Source: Flavihumibacter sp. (GTDB lineage: Bacteria > Bacteroidota > Bacteroidia > Chitinophagales > Chitinophagaceae). Taken from it: a stretch of DNA of 5,564 nt. This document shows positions 1-5,564 of this stretch, in pieces. The stretch spans positions 1 to 5,564 of the forward strand of contig JALOMU010000145.1 of assembly GCA_025455285.1 (NCBI GenBank), in the 5' to 3' direction. The notes beneath the pieces were generated by a model. That model searched no databases and had not been told where the DNA came from. It was given only the letters and a program-made list of their open reading frames with translations. Every line of letters begins with the position of its first letter. The stretch's first letter is position 1. The translations under genes and the position numbers were made by a program.

Positions 1-525
1 GAAGATTCGCACGATACGGGTCTCCACCTGGTGATAAGTATGATATGCCATCGTAATGGATTCCATAAAACGTTTGGCCTCATCATAAACCCCTCTTGGT
101 CCAACAGGATTAACATTACCCCAATACTCTTCCGTTTGCGGATGCACCAGCGGATCTCCATAAACTTCTGACGTGGAAGCCACCAGGATACGAGCACCTT
201 TGGCTTTTGCGAGTCCCAGGCAGTTATGCGTTCCCAGGGCGCCCACTTTTAGTGTCTGTATGGGGATTTTCAGGTAATCAATCGGGCTGGCCGGTGAAGC
301 GAAATGCAGGATATAATCCAGATTCCCGGGAACATGAATGAATTTACTTACATCGTGATGATAAAATTCGAATTGCTCCAGCTTGAAGAGATGTTCGATA
401 TTCTTAAGGTCTCCGGTAATCAGGTTGTCCATCCCTACTACGCTAAAACCTTCTTTTATAAAGCGATCGCAAAGATGAGAACCCAGGAATCCGGCTGCAC
501 CTGTAATTAATACTCTTTTATTCAT
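1..525 (-). CDS. uxs: UDP-glucuronate decarboxylase (UDP-xylose synthase), C-terminus cut off by the window edge
   Basis: This is the first 175 residues of a short-chain dehydrogenase/reductase that turns UDP-glucuronate into UDP-xylose in the cytoplasm, using a bound NAD. The frame is open from the ATG at 525 to base 1, so the protein continues beyond the window; the family is usually about 310-325 residues. Visible features are the NAD-binding glycine motif GAAGFLG (9-15), the acidic end of strand 2 (D33), HHDV (56-59), HFASPASP (74-81), the catalytic TSE (118-120) followed by VYGDP, and the YxxxK pair Y147/K151 in YDEAKR. The stretch [21 protein letters not shown] region is typical of UXS rather than of the ArnA dehydrogenase domain or dTDP-glucose 4,6-dehydratase. 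The gene starts 4 bases after the ugd stop, so it is almost certainly co-transcribed, and Ugd makes its substrate. No Shine-Dalgarno is visible. A decarboxylase that releases UDP-4-ketopentose cannot be excluded from the N-terminal half alone. Confidence 0.93.
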   Translation of the reverse strand, partial: MNKRVLITGAAGFLGSHLCDRFIKEGFSVVGMDNLITGDLKNIEHLFKLEQFEFYHHDVSKFIHVPGNLDYILHFASPASPIDYLKIPIQTLKVGALGTHNCLGLAKAKGARILVASTSEVYGDPLVHPQTEEYWGNVNPVGPRGVYDEAKRFMESITMAYHTYHQVETRIVRIF

Positions 526-529
526 AGAA

Positions 530-1852
530 TTATTTTAATGAACCGGTTACTGTATTTCTGCCAACACTTTCATAATGAAATCCGAGTTCGGCAATGGCTT
601 TTGTATCGAACAGATTACGGCCGTCAAAAATCACTTTGTTTCTCATTCTGACAACCATTTTCAAAAAATCAGGTGTCCTGAACTCATTCCATTCCGTTGC
701 GATTACCAAAGCATCTGCATCCTGCAAAGCATCATACTGATTTTCTGAATAACTAATTTTATCCCCCAAAACCTGCTTTACATTCCGGATCGCTTCCGGA
801 TCAAATGCAGTTATAGATGCTCCTTCTTTTATCAAGGCATCGATAATATAAAGAGCCGGTGCTTCCCTGATATCATCGGTGTTCGGCTTAAATGCCAAGC
901 CCCATAACGCAAACTTTTTACCCTTTAAATCATTTCCAAAATACCGGCGAATTTTGGGTAATAAATGAGTCTTTTGTTTCTCATTTACATCCATAACGGC
1001 GTTCAGTATACGAAAATCATATTCAACTTGTGATGCTGATTGCACAAGTGCCTGTACATCCTTTGGGAAACAACTTCCACCGTATCCAATGCCTGGAAAC
1101 AAAAAACGTTTTCCGATACGATCATCACTTCCAATTCCCAATCTCACCATATCCACATCAGCACCCAGTCTTTCGCAAAGCTGGGCAATTTCATTCATGA
1201 ATGAAATTTTGGTTGCCAGGAAAGAATTGGCTGCATATTTTGTTAATTCGGCAGAACGCTCATCCATGTAAATTACCGGGTTACCGGAACGCACAAAAGG
1301 GGCATACAGATCTCCCATCAGCTTTCGGGCACGCTCTGAACTAACTCCAATAACCACCCGATCGGGTTTCATAAAGTCATCTACGGCTACACCCTCCCGT
1401 AAGAACTCAGGATTGGATACGACATCAAACTCACCGCTGTAATTTTTAGCTACAGCTTCCCGTACTTTATCTGCGGTTCCTACCGGTACCGTACTTTTAT
1501 CTACCAGTATTTTGTAATCTGTCAGCAATTTCCCAATATCTTCAGCTACACCCAGTACATACCGAAGATCTGCAGCACCATCTTCACCCGGAGGTGTTGG
1601 AAGCGCCAAAAAAATAATAACCGCATCTTTAATTCCTTCGGCCAGACTGGTAGTAAAACTCAGCCGGCCTTCTTTGAGGTTACGGAGAAATAATTTTTCA
1701 AGTCCGGGTTCATAGATAGTAATCTCTCCATTGGACAAACGGTCCACTTTTGACTGATCGATGTCAACACAAATAACTTCATTACCTGTTTCAGCAAAAC
1801 AGGTTCCGGTAACCAAACCAACATAGCCGGTTCCTACAACTGCAATTTTCAT
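530..1852 (-). CDS. ugd: UDP-glucose 6-dehydrogenase
   Basis: The 440-residue cytoplasmic enzyme oxidises UDP-glucose to UDP-glucuronate in two NAD-dependent steps. Its length is normal for the bacterial family. The N-terminal Rossmann domain has [10 protein letters not shown] (7-16) and the ribose-binding D30. The active-site elements are all present: STVPVGT (120-126), NPEF with E149, K205 and N209 in LTKYAANSF, and the thioester-forming C261 in GGSCFPKD with D265. The C-terminal UDP-binding domain carries [10 protein letters not shown] (321-330) and GRN (411-413). WbpA-type UDP-GlcNAc dehydrogenases are the main alternative, but the motif style fits UDP-glucose better. It is the middle gene of a minus-strand operon: it begins 13 bases after the aminotransferase stop and ends 4 bases before uxs, which uses its product. 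No Shine-Dalgarno precedes the ATG. No key residue is missing and no frameshift is seen. Confidence 0.97.
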   Translation of the reverse strand: MKIAVVGTGYVGLVTGTCFAETGNEVICVDIDQSKVDRLSNGEITIYEPGLEKLFLRNLKEGRLSFTTSLAEGIKDAVIIFLALPTPPGEDGAADLRYVLGVAEDIGKLLTDYKILVDKSTVPVGTADKVREAVAKNYSGEFDVVSNPEFLREGVAVDDFMKPDRVVIGVSSERARKLMGDLYAPFVRSGNPVIYMDERSAELTKYAANSFLATKISFMNEIAQLCERLGADVDMVRLGIGSDDRIGKRFLFPGIGYGGSCFPKDVQALVQSASQVEYDFRILNAVMDVNEKQKTHLLPKIRRYFGNDLKGKKFALWGLAFKPNTDDIREAPALYIIDALIKEGASITAFDPEAIRNVKQVLGDKISYSENQYDALQDADALVIATEWNEFRTPDFLKMVVRMRNKVIFDGRNLFDTKAIAELGFHYESVGRNTVTGSLK

Positions 1853-1865
1853 TCGGATTTTAAGT

Positions 1866-2999
1866 TTAGTTTTTATTTGCGAAAGCTAAAACTTCCGTCG
1901 TTATATAAGCTAATTGTTCCTGATCCAGCTCCGTATGCATTGGCAAGGATATCACTCGATCGGTCAACCAGTCGGTAACCGCCAGCTCAAATTTATTTCC
2001 TCCCAAGGCTGCAAACATGTTTTGCCTGTGAGCCGGTACAGGATAGTATATCATGGATGGAATCTGTCTCTCAGCCAGGTATTGGTGTAATTCATCCCTG
2101 TTTATTCCTTCCAAAATCAGCGTGTACTGGTGAAAGACATGTTTATTATTGGAATCGCGGTATGGGGTAGTAATTTTTTTATGTCCTGCAAATGCATGAT
2201 CATAATAAGCTGCCGCTTTTCTCCTGGCTTCGATGTACTGGTCAAGTTTGGGAAGTTTAATATTCAGCACTGCAGCCTGCATACTGTCGAGCCTGCTATT
2301 ACAACCCACCATCTCATGATAATACCGAATTTTCTGACCATGATTGGCGATCATGCGCATTTTGTCAGCCAGTTCATCATCATTGGTACAAATCGCGCCA
2401 CCATCGCCATAACATCCCAGGTTTTTAGAAGGGAAAAAGGAAGTGCAACCAATTGTGCCTATCGTTCCGGTTTTGCGGGAGCTACCATCTTTGTAATAAT
2501 AATCACTTCCGATTGCCTGGGCATTATCCTCAATTACAGCCAATCCATGCTTATTCGCGATTTCCATGATAGCTTCCATGTTAGCTGCCTGTCCGTATAA
2601 ATGAACCGGTACAATTGCTTTCGTACGGGGAGTGATAGCTTTTTCTATGGCAGCAGGATCAATACAAAAGGTTTTGGGATCCACTTCCACAAATACTGGC
2701 TGCAAACGCAGTAATGCCACCACTTCGGTTGTTGCTATATAGGTGAAAGAAGGTGTAATCACTTCATCACCAGGCTGAAGATCCAGCGCCATCATAGCAA
2801 TTTGAAGAGCATCCGTTCCATTCGCACAGGGAATGACATGCTTTACATCCAGGTAATTGGCCAGCGATTTACTGAAGTCCTGTACAGCTTTTCCATTTAT
2901 GAAGGCAGCTGAATCAAGTACTTCATGGATTGCCGCATCCACATCGGCTTTAATTTCCTGGTACTGCTTTTTTAAATCTACCATTTGAATAGGTCGCAT
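1866..2999 (-). CDS. DegT/DnrJ/EryC1/StrS-family sugar aminotransferase, WbpE-like
   Basis: This 377-residue PLP-dependent aminotransferase moves an amino group, usually from glutamate, onto a keto-sugar nucleotide. It is a cytoplasmic step in making amino sugars for LPS, O-antigen or capsule. Fold-type I features are GTDAL (61-65, phosphate contact), PGDEVITPSFTY (76-87), the PLP-ring aspartate D158 in IEDNAQA, the Schiff-base lysine K192 in SFFPSKNLGCYGDGGA, and the substrate-side GCNSR (232-236). From memory of the family, the SFFPSK(N/P)LGCYGDGGA stretch resembles WbpE/WlbC, which aminate the C3 keto group of a UDP-GlcNAc uronic acid, more than ArnB. The substrate is therefore inferred: no WbpB-type 3-dehydrogenase or acetyltransferase lies in the window. 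The start is supported by the conserved MVDLKKQY opening and a good AGGAGG seven bases upstream. It leads the operon with ugd and uxs and is divergent from waaA. Confidence 0.92.
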   Translation of the reverse strand: MRPIQMVDLKKQYQEIKADVDAAIHEVLDSAAFINGKAVQDFSKSLANYLDVKHVIPCANGTDALQIAMMALDLQPGDEVITPSFTYIATTEVVALLRLQPVFVEVDPKTFCIDPAAIEKAITPRTKAIVPVHLYGQAANMEAIMEIANKHGLAVIEDNAQAIGSDYYYKDGSSRKTGTIGTIGCTSFFPSKNLGCYGDGGAICTNDDELADKMRMIANHGQKIRYYHEMVGCNSRLDSMQAAVLNIKLPKLDQYIEARRKAAAYYDHAFAGHKKITTPYRDSNNKHVFHQYTLILEGINRDELHQYLAERQIPSMIYYPVPAHRQNMFAALGGNKFELAVTDWLTDRVISLPMHTELDQEQLAYITTEVLAFANKN

Positions 3000-3006
3000 A
3001 ACTCTC

Positions 3007-3012
3007 CCTCCT
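3007..3012 (-). promoter_or_regulatory. Strong Shine-Dalgarno (AGGAGG) of the aminotransferase gene
   Basis: On the minus strand the sequence reads AAAAGAGGAGGGAGAGTT and then the ATG, giving a perfect AGGAGG seven bases before the start codon. It fixes the start at 2999. None of the other five starts in this window has such a site, which fits the usual weak use of Shine-Dalgarno pairing in Bacteroidota and makes this one stand out. Confidence 0.75.
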
Positions 3013-3027
3013 CTTTTAAAATGGGCA

Positions 3028-3035
3028 CAAAAATA
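3028..3035 (-). promoter_or_regulatory. Candidate -7 box for the aminotransferase-ugd-uxs operon
   Basis: The minus strand reads TATTTTTG here, a match to the Bacteroidota sigma-A -7 consensus TAnnTTTG, 28 bases upstream of the aminotransferase ATG. Transcription would start around 3020-3024 and leave a short leader holding the AGGAGG. The matching -33 TTTG is poor: only GTTC lies about 19 bases upstream. The call rests on one AT-rich box and its position. Confidence 0.4.
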
Positions 3036-3047
3036 GCAAAATATAGG

Positions 3048-3074
3048 TTGGGTGGAACTTTGAATTTAGCTTTG
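3048..3074 (+). promoter_or_regulatory. Candidate promoter for waaA
   Basis: TAGCTTTG at 3067-3074 fits the Bacteroidota -7 consensus TAnnTTTG exactly. A TTG at 3048-3050 sits 16 bases upstream, slightly closer than the usual spacing for the -33 element. Transcription from about 3080 would give a leader of under 20 bases before the GTG at 3098. It lies back to back with the candidate promoter of the opposite operon. Confidence 0.5.
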
Positions 3075-3097
3075 TCGGATATTAACCAATTGATTCA

Positions 3098-4354
3098 GTG
3101 AGTCTTTTATTATACAATCTGTTTATTGTTTTCTACCGGTGGGCCTTGCAACTGGCAGCCTTCTGGAACCCCAAAGCAAAAAAATGGGTGGAAGGCCGTA
3201 AAGAATGGGAACAGGCATTGATCCGGTTTCGACAGCAGGATCAGCGGCCAGTGGTTTGGATGCACTGCGCTTCCCTTGGAGAGTTCGAACAGGGGCGTCC
3301 CATCCTTGAATGGATACGTGCCAATTACCCGAATCATAGTATTCTGCTTAGTTTTTTCTCTCCCTCCGGGTATGAAATCCGGAAAAACTACACAGGAGCT
3401 GATTATGTTTGCTACCTACCCGTGGACAGCGCCCGCAATGCCGGCCAATTCATTGAAATAGCTAACCCTTCACTGGTAATCTGGGTGCGTTATGAGTTCT
3501 GGTATCATTATCTCAATATCCTATCTCTTAAAAATATCCCGGTTGTCCTGATTGCCGGCAGATTCCGCAAATCCCAGCCTTTTTTCAAAAGCTATGGCCG
3601 GTTGCACCGCCATATGCTCACCTGCTTCCGGCATCTTTTCCTTCAGGATGCAGCATCCGCTGAATTGTTGAGTAAAATTGGTATTCAAAAAACCACGGTA
3701 GCAGGAGACACAAGATACGACCGGGTTTCAGCTATTGCGGAGAAATTTGAATCCATTCCGGAAATAGAACAGTTTGTAGGGAATAAACCCGTCATTGTTT
3801 GTGGAAGTACCTGGCCGGAAGATGAAGAGGAACTTGACCATTTTGCCAATACCCGACCTGATATCCGGTTTATTATCGCTCCACATGAAATTTATGAGGA
3901 GCACCTGCGGGATATGGAAAAATTGTTTAAACGCACCATCCGGTTCTCTATATGGAAACAGACACCGGATACCGGAACTACTGCTAATGTTCTGATCATT
4001 GATAATATCGGAATGTTATCGCGCCTATATAAGTACGCAAAGCTTGCTTATGTGGGGGGTGGTTTCGGAGACGATGGCCTGCACAATATTCTGGAAGCCG
4101 CAGTATACGGCATTCCCGTCATTCACGGACCTGTATATGACCGGTTTCCTGAAGCTACAGAACTTATTGAGGCAGGTGGGGGCTTCGCGGTTTCAACAGC
4201 ATTGGAACTTGAAAATCGCTTCCATCACTTGCTGACGGATGAAAATGCTTTAGCTGCTGCTTCCCAAGCGGCTGCAAAATTTGTAGCAAATCGCCGTGGT
4301 GCAAGTGCATTCATTCACAATTATTTGGAGGAAAAACGTCTTCTTACAAGTTGA
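3098..4354 (+). CDS. waaA: 3-deoxy-D-manno-octulosonic acid (Kdo) transferase
   Basis: The 418-residue glycosyltransferase (GT-B fold) moves Kdo from CMP-Kdo onto the lipid A precursor at the inner face of the cytoplasmic membrane, the first step of LPS core assembly. Residues 3-22 are a hydrophobic N-terminal anchor, followed by the family's NPKAKKWVEGR. The N-terminal domain holds HCASLGEFEQGRP (56-68) with the likely catalytic base E62, then SFFSPSGYEI (85-94) and RYEFWYHY (131-138). The C-terminal, CMP-Kdo-binding domain has GDTRYDRV (203-210), GSTWP (236-240), APHE (261-264) and YVGGGFGDDGLHNILEAA (318-335). The GTG start is forced: an in-frame TAA lies at 3083-3085 and no other start precedes the conserved N-terminus. 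There is no Shine-Dalgarno. The last 34 bases overlap the end of the convergent gene, so no terminator separates them. Whether it adds one or more Kdo units cannot be read from sequence. Confidence 0.96.
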   Translation: MSLLLYNLFIVFYRWALQLAAFWNPKAKKWVEGRKEWEQALIRFRQQDQRPVVWMHCASLGEFEQGRPILEWIRANYPNHSILLSFFSPSGYEIRKNYTGADYVCYLPVDSARNAGQFIEIANPSLVIWVRYEFWYHYLNILSLKNIPVVLIAGRFRKSQPFFKSYGRLHRHMLTCFRHLFLQDAASAELLSKIGIQKTTVAGDTRYDRVSAIAEKFESIPEIEQFVGNKPVIVCGSTWPEDEEELDHFANTRPDIRFIIAPHEIYEEHLRDMEKLFKRTIRFSIWKQTPDTGTTANVLIIDNIGMLSRLYKYAKLAYVGGGFGDDGLHNILEAAVYGIPVIHGPVYDRFPEATELIEAGGGFAVSTALELENRFHHLLTDENALAAASQAAAKFVANRRGASAFIHNYLEEKRLLTS

Positions 4355-5040
4355 CAAAAATGTCGCACAGTTTCTTTGGAATCATCCCAGGCAAGCTTCA
4401 GCTTGAGTTCCCGCTCAATCCAGTATTCAGCTTCCTGCAGAATATTAAAGGAGTTGATGGTTTTAATGCTGCGTTCATACATCACTTCATCACCACGGAA
4501 TAATTCCTGAACAAACACAAACCGATCATTAATGCCGATGGCCTTTTTGAGATCCCGAACAGGCTCACGGGTAAGTACTTCCGCCACTTCAATTGCGCCC
4601 TGCTTCAATTTATCATTAAGGGAAGCACCAGTCAATTGCTGACTCATTACATCATTCAGTTCTCTTATTTCCTTCTGATGCGCCAGGGTTGGAATTTCCT
4701 GCATCAGGGATTGCAGCCAATCGGAAGGCAGTGCTGTTTCGGGCTCCTGCGCTTTGGGAGTCACCTCCACCACGGTTTCCACAACAACCGGAGCAGGATC
4801 CACAACAACTTTTTGAATGGTATTATTAAGACTTGGTAATACAACCGCTACTTTAGAGTTTCCATTTCGGTGTACAGAAGCAGCCGAAGCCTGTTCCTGA
4901 AGAGCCGCCTGTAACAGTTGAGCAGTCATCAGTAATGCGGAAGTTTCCGCTCCCTGATCTGCCTGTTCCTGAAGCTTATTAATCAGTGCTCTAACTCTTT
5001 CCATTTGATATGGTACTTTTGGGTTAGTATTGGATTTCAT
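4321..5040 (-). CDS. Uncharacterised protein, probably restricted to Bacteroidota
   Basis: I do not recognise a named domain in this 239-residue protein. It has no signal peptide or membrane segment, so it is probably cytoplasmic. Residues 13-52 look like a charged amphipathic helix (MERVRALINKLQEQ onward, then a Gln/Ala/Leu-rich stretch). Residues 60-105 form a low-complexity linker rich in Val, Pro, Thr and Glu. Residues 107-235 look like a folded, mostly helical domain, with LNDKLK (141-146), DLKKAIGINDRFVFVQELF (163-181), MYERSIKTIN (187-196) and EAEYWIERELKLKLAW (203-218) as its most motif-like parts. From memory, similar C-terminal stretches occur in hypothetical proteins of Bacteroidota. 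I chose the ATG at 5040 because the only longer start is a TTG at 5073 that adds an unremarkable 11-residue stretch. It converges on and overlaps waaA by 34 bases and is divergent from tdk. Confidence 0.8.
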   Translation of the reverse strand: MKSNTNPKVPYQMERVRALINKLQEQADQGAETSALLMTAQLLQAALQEQASAASVHRNGNSKVAVVLPSLNNTIQKVVVDPAPVVVETVVEVTPKAQEPETALPSDWLQSLMQEIPTLAHQKEIRELNDVMSQQLTGASLNDKLKQGAIEVAEVLTREPVRDLKKAIGINDRFVFVQELFRGDEVMYERSIKTINSFNILQEAEYWIERELKLKLAWDDSKETVRHFCQLVRRRFSSK

Positions 5041-5135
5041 AAAGTTATTAAAATAAAGTTGGAACTGAATCAATACTCATCAAAGGATCTGTTAACCTTT
5101 GAAGAGTTGGCTGTTCCGCATCAATAGTATAGATC
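5041..5135. other. Divergent intergenic region between the uncharacterised gene and tdk
   Basis: These 95 bases are AT-rich and must hold the start signals of both flanking genes. No exact TAnnTTTG box is found on either strand. The closest on the plus strand is AACCTTTG (5094-5101), and on the minus strand TAACTTTA directly before the ATG. No Shine-Dalgarno precedes either start. A perfect 7-bp inverted repeat lies inside. Confidence 0.5.
5080..5102. repeat. 7-bp perfect inverted repeat (TCAAAGG-N9-CCTTTGA)
   Basis: The arms TCAAAGG (5080-5086) and CCTTTGA (5096-5102) are perfect reverse complements around a nine-base spacer. They sit 40 bases upstream of the uncharacterised gene and 34 bases upstream of tdk. 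Each arm carries a CTTTG facing outward, resembling half of a Bacteroidota -7 box. It could be an operator or a pair of overlapping divergent promoter elements. The lack of a U-run and its place between divergent genes argue against a terminator. Chance is not excluded. Confidence 0.4.
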
Positions 5136-5564
5136 GTGTTTATAGAACCTACACTTAATGGCGGCCGTCGGGGATGGATTGAAGTCATCTGCGGCTCCAT
5201 GTTTTCAGGCAAAACCGAAGAATTGATCAGACGCCTGAAACGTGCCCGGATTGCCAATCTGAAAGTCGAGATTTTCAAACCGGCCATCGACGTTCGTTAT
5301 GATGAACAACAAATCGTTTCCCACGATGAAAACGCTATCACTTCCACACCTATCGACAACTCCCAAACCATTTTATTGATGGCCTCCAATGTGGACGTAG
5401 TGGGAATTGACGAAGCCCAGTTCTTTGACGACCAATTACCCGATGTCTGTGACCAGCTGGCCAGACAGGGTATTCGGGTGATCATAGCCGGACTTGATAT
5501 GGACTACCTTGGAAAACCCTTTGGGCAGATGCCCTTTCTGCTGGCCAAGGCAGATTATATCACC
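5136..5564 (+). CDS. tdk: Thymidine kinase, C-terminus cut off by the window edge
   Basis: These are the first 143 residues of a type II thymidine kinase, which phosphorylates thymidine with ATP in the pyrimidine salvage pathway. The family is usually about 190-205 residues, and the frame is open to the last base. The Walker A loop is GSMFSGKT (20-27). The Walker B-like strand is [11 protein letters not shown] (88-98), in which E93 is the expected catalytic base. EIFKPAID and the [14 protein letters not shown] stretch are also typical of the family. The zinc-binding cysteines and thymidine lasso lie beyond the window. The GTG start is forced: an in-frame TAG occupies 5130-5132, and the first internal ATG codes for M22 inside the Walker A loop. 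There is no Shine-Dalgarno. The gene is divergent from the uncharacterised gene, and nothing in the window suggests a functional tie to the LPS genes. Confidence 0.95.
   Translation, partial: MFIEPTLNGGRRGWIEVICGSMFSGKTEELIRRLKRARIANLKVEIFKPAIDVRYDEQQIVSHDENAITSTPIDNSQTILLMASNVDVVGIDEAQFFDDQLPDVCDQLARQGIRVIIAGLDMDYLGKPFGQMPFLLAKADYIT

Noticed and set aside
304..510. 68-residue open frame on the plus strand
   Set aside because: It is antisense to the NAD-binding N-terminus of uxs, whose motifs are clear.
1089..1271. 60-residue open frame on the plus strand inside ugd
   Set aside because: It is a shadow of the conserved ugd frame.
2130..2600. 156-residue open frame on the plus strand
   Set aside because: It lies wholly antisense to the aminotransferase, across its PLP-binding and catalytic-lysine region. 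Its translation has no recognisable motif.
1..2999. ArnA/ArnB-type L-Ara4N pathway
   Set aside because: The decarboxylase has UXS-type motifs and the aminotransferase is WbpE-like, so a straight Ara4N assignment is not supported; the amination question is kept as a finding.
3795..4235. Two short plus-strand frames inside waaA (3795-3995 and 3999-4235)
   Set aside because: Both are out-of-frame shadows of the conserved CMP-Kdo-binding half of waaA.
4355..5040. Possible terminator or small RNA downstream of waaA
   Set aside because: No GC-rich hairpin followed by a T-run is visible after the waaA stop, and the stretch is covered by the convergent coding sequence.
5041..5073. TTG start at 5073 for the uncharacterised gene
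   Set aside because: It adds only an unremarkable 11-residue extension from a rare start codon, whereas an ATG is available at 5040.
5048..5287. 79-residue open frame on the minus strand
   Set aside because: It overlaps the start and Walker A loop of tdk in antisense and shows no family features; the 62-residue frame at 5297-5485 fails for the same reason.

Overview
This window looks like ordinary chromosome from a Bacteroidota bacterium. The Chitinophagia/Sphingobacteriia side of the phylum is my best guess, but that is inference. The evidence is threefold. The thymidine kinase and Kdo transferase have the sequence style of that phylum. Five of six genes lack a Shine-Dalgarno sequence. A TAnnTTTG promoter box, the Bacteroidota -7 consensus, stands in front of the Kdo transferase gene and another in front of the aminotransferase gene. 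Base composition is moderate, in the mid-40s percent GC by eye. I see no mobile element, tRNA, rRNA, CRISPR array or phage signature. The genes are packed tightly, and no stretch above 300 bases lacks a gene.

Left half (1-2999, all minus strand): a three-gene nucleotide-sugar operon, read right to left. It starts with a WbpE-like PLP-dependent sugar aminotransferase (2999-1866). Next is UDP-glucose 6-dehydrogenase (1852-530), then UDP-glucuronate decarboxylase (from 525, running off the left edge). The gaps are only 13 and 4 bases. Ugd converts UDP-glucose to UDP-glucuronate and Uxs converts that to UDP-xylose. The aminotransferase adds an amino group to a keto-sugar nucleotide whose source is not in the window. 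Together they would supply precursors for LPS, O-antigen or capsule.

Centre (3000-3097): a 98-base divergent intergenic region with candidate promoters facing both ways. It also holds a strong AGGAGG in front of the aminotransferase.

Right half: waaA (3098-4354, plus) encodes Kdo transferase, which joins the core sugar Kdo to lipid A, so envelope polysaccharide is the theme on both sides of the promoter region. Its 3' end overlaps by 34 bases the 3' end of a convergent gene of unknown function (4321-5040, minus). A second divergent region of 95 bases (5041-5135) carries a 7-bp inverted repeat. Thymidine kinase (tdk, from GTG at 5136, plus) then runs off the right edge and belongs to pyrimidine salvage.

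I found no clear new system. The points most worth a second look are the uncharacterised protein between waaA and tdk, the unusual Shine-Dalgarno on the aminotransferase gene, and the open question of the aminotransferase's substrate.
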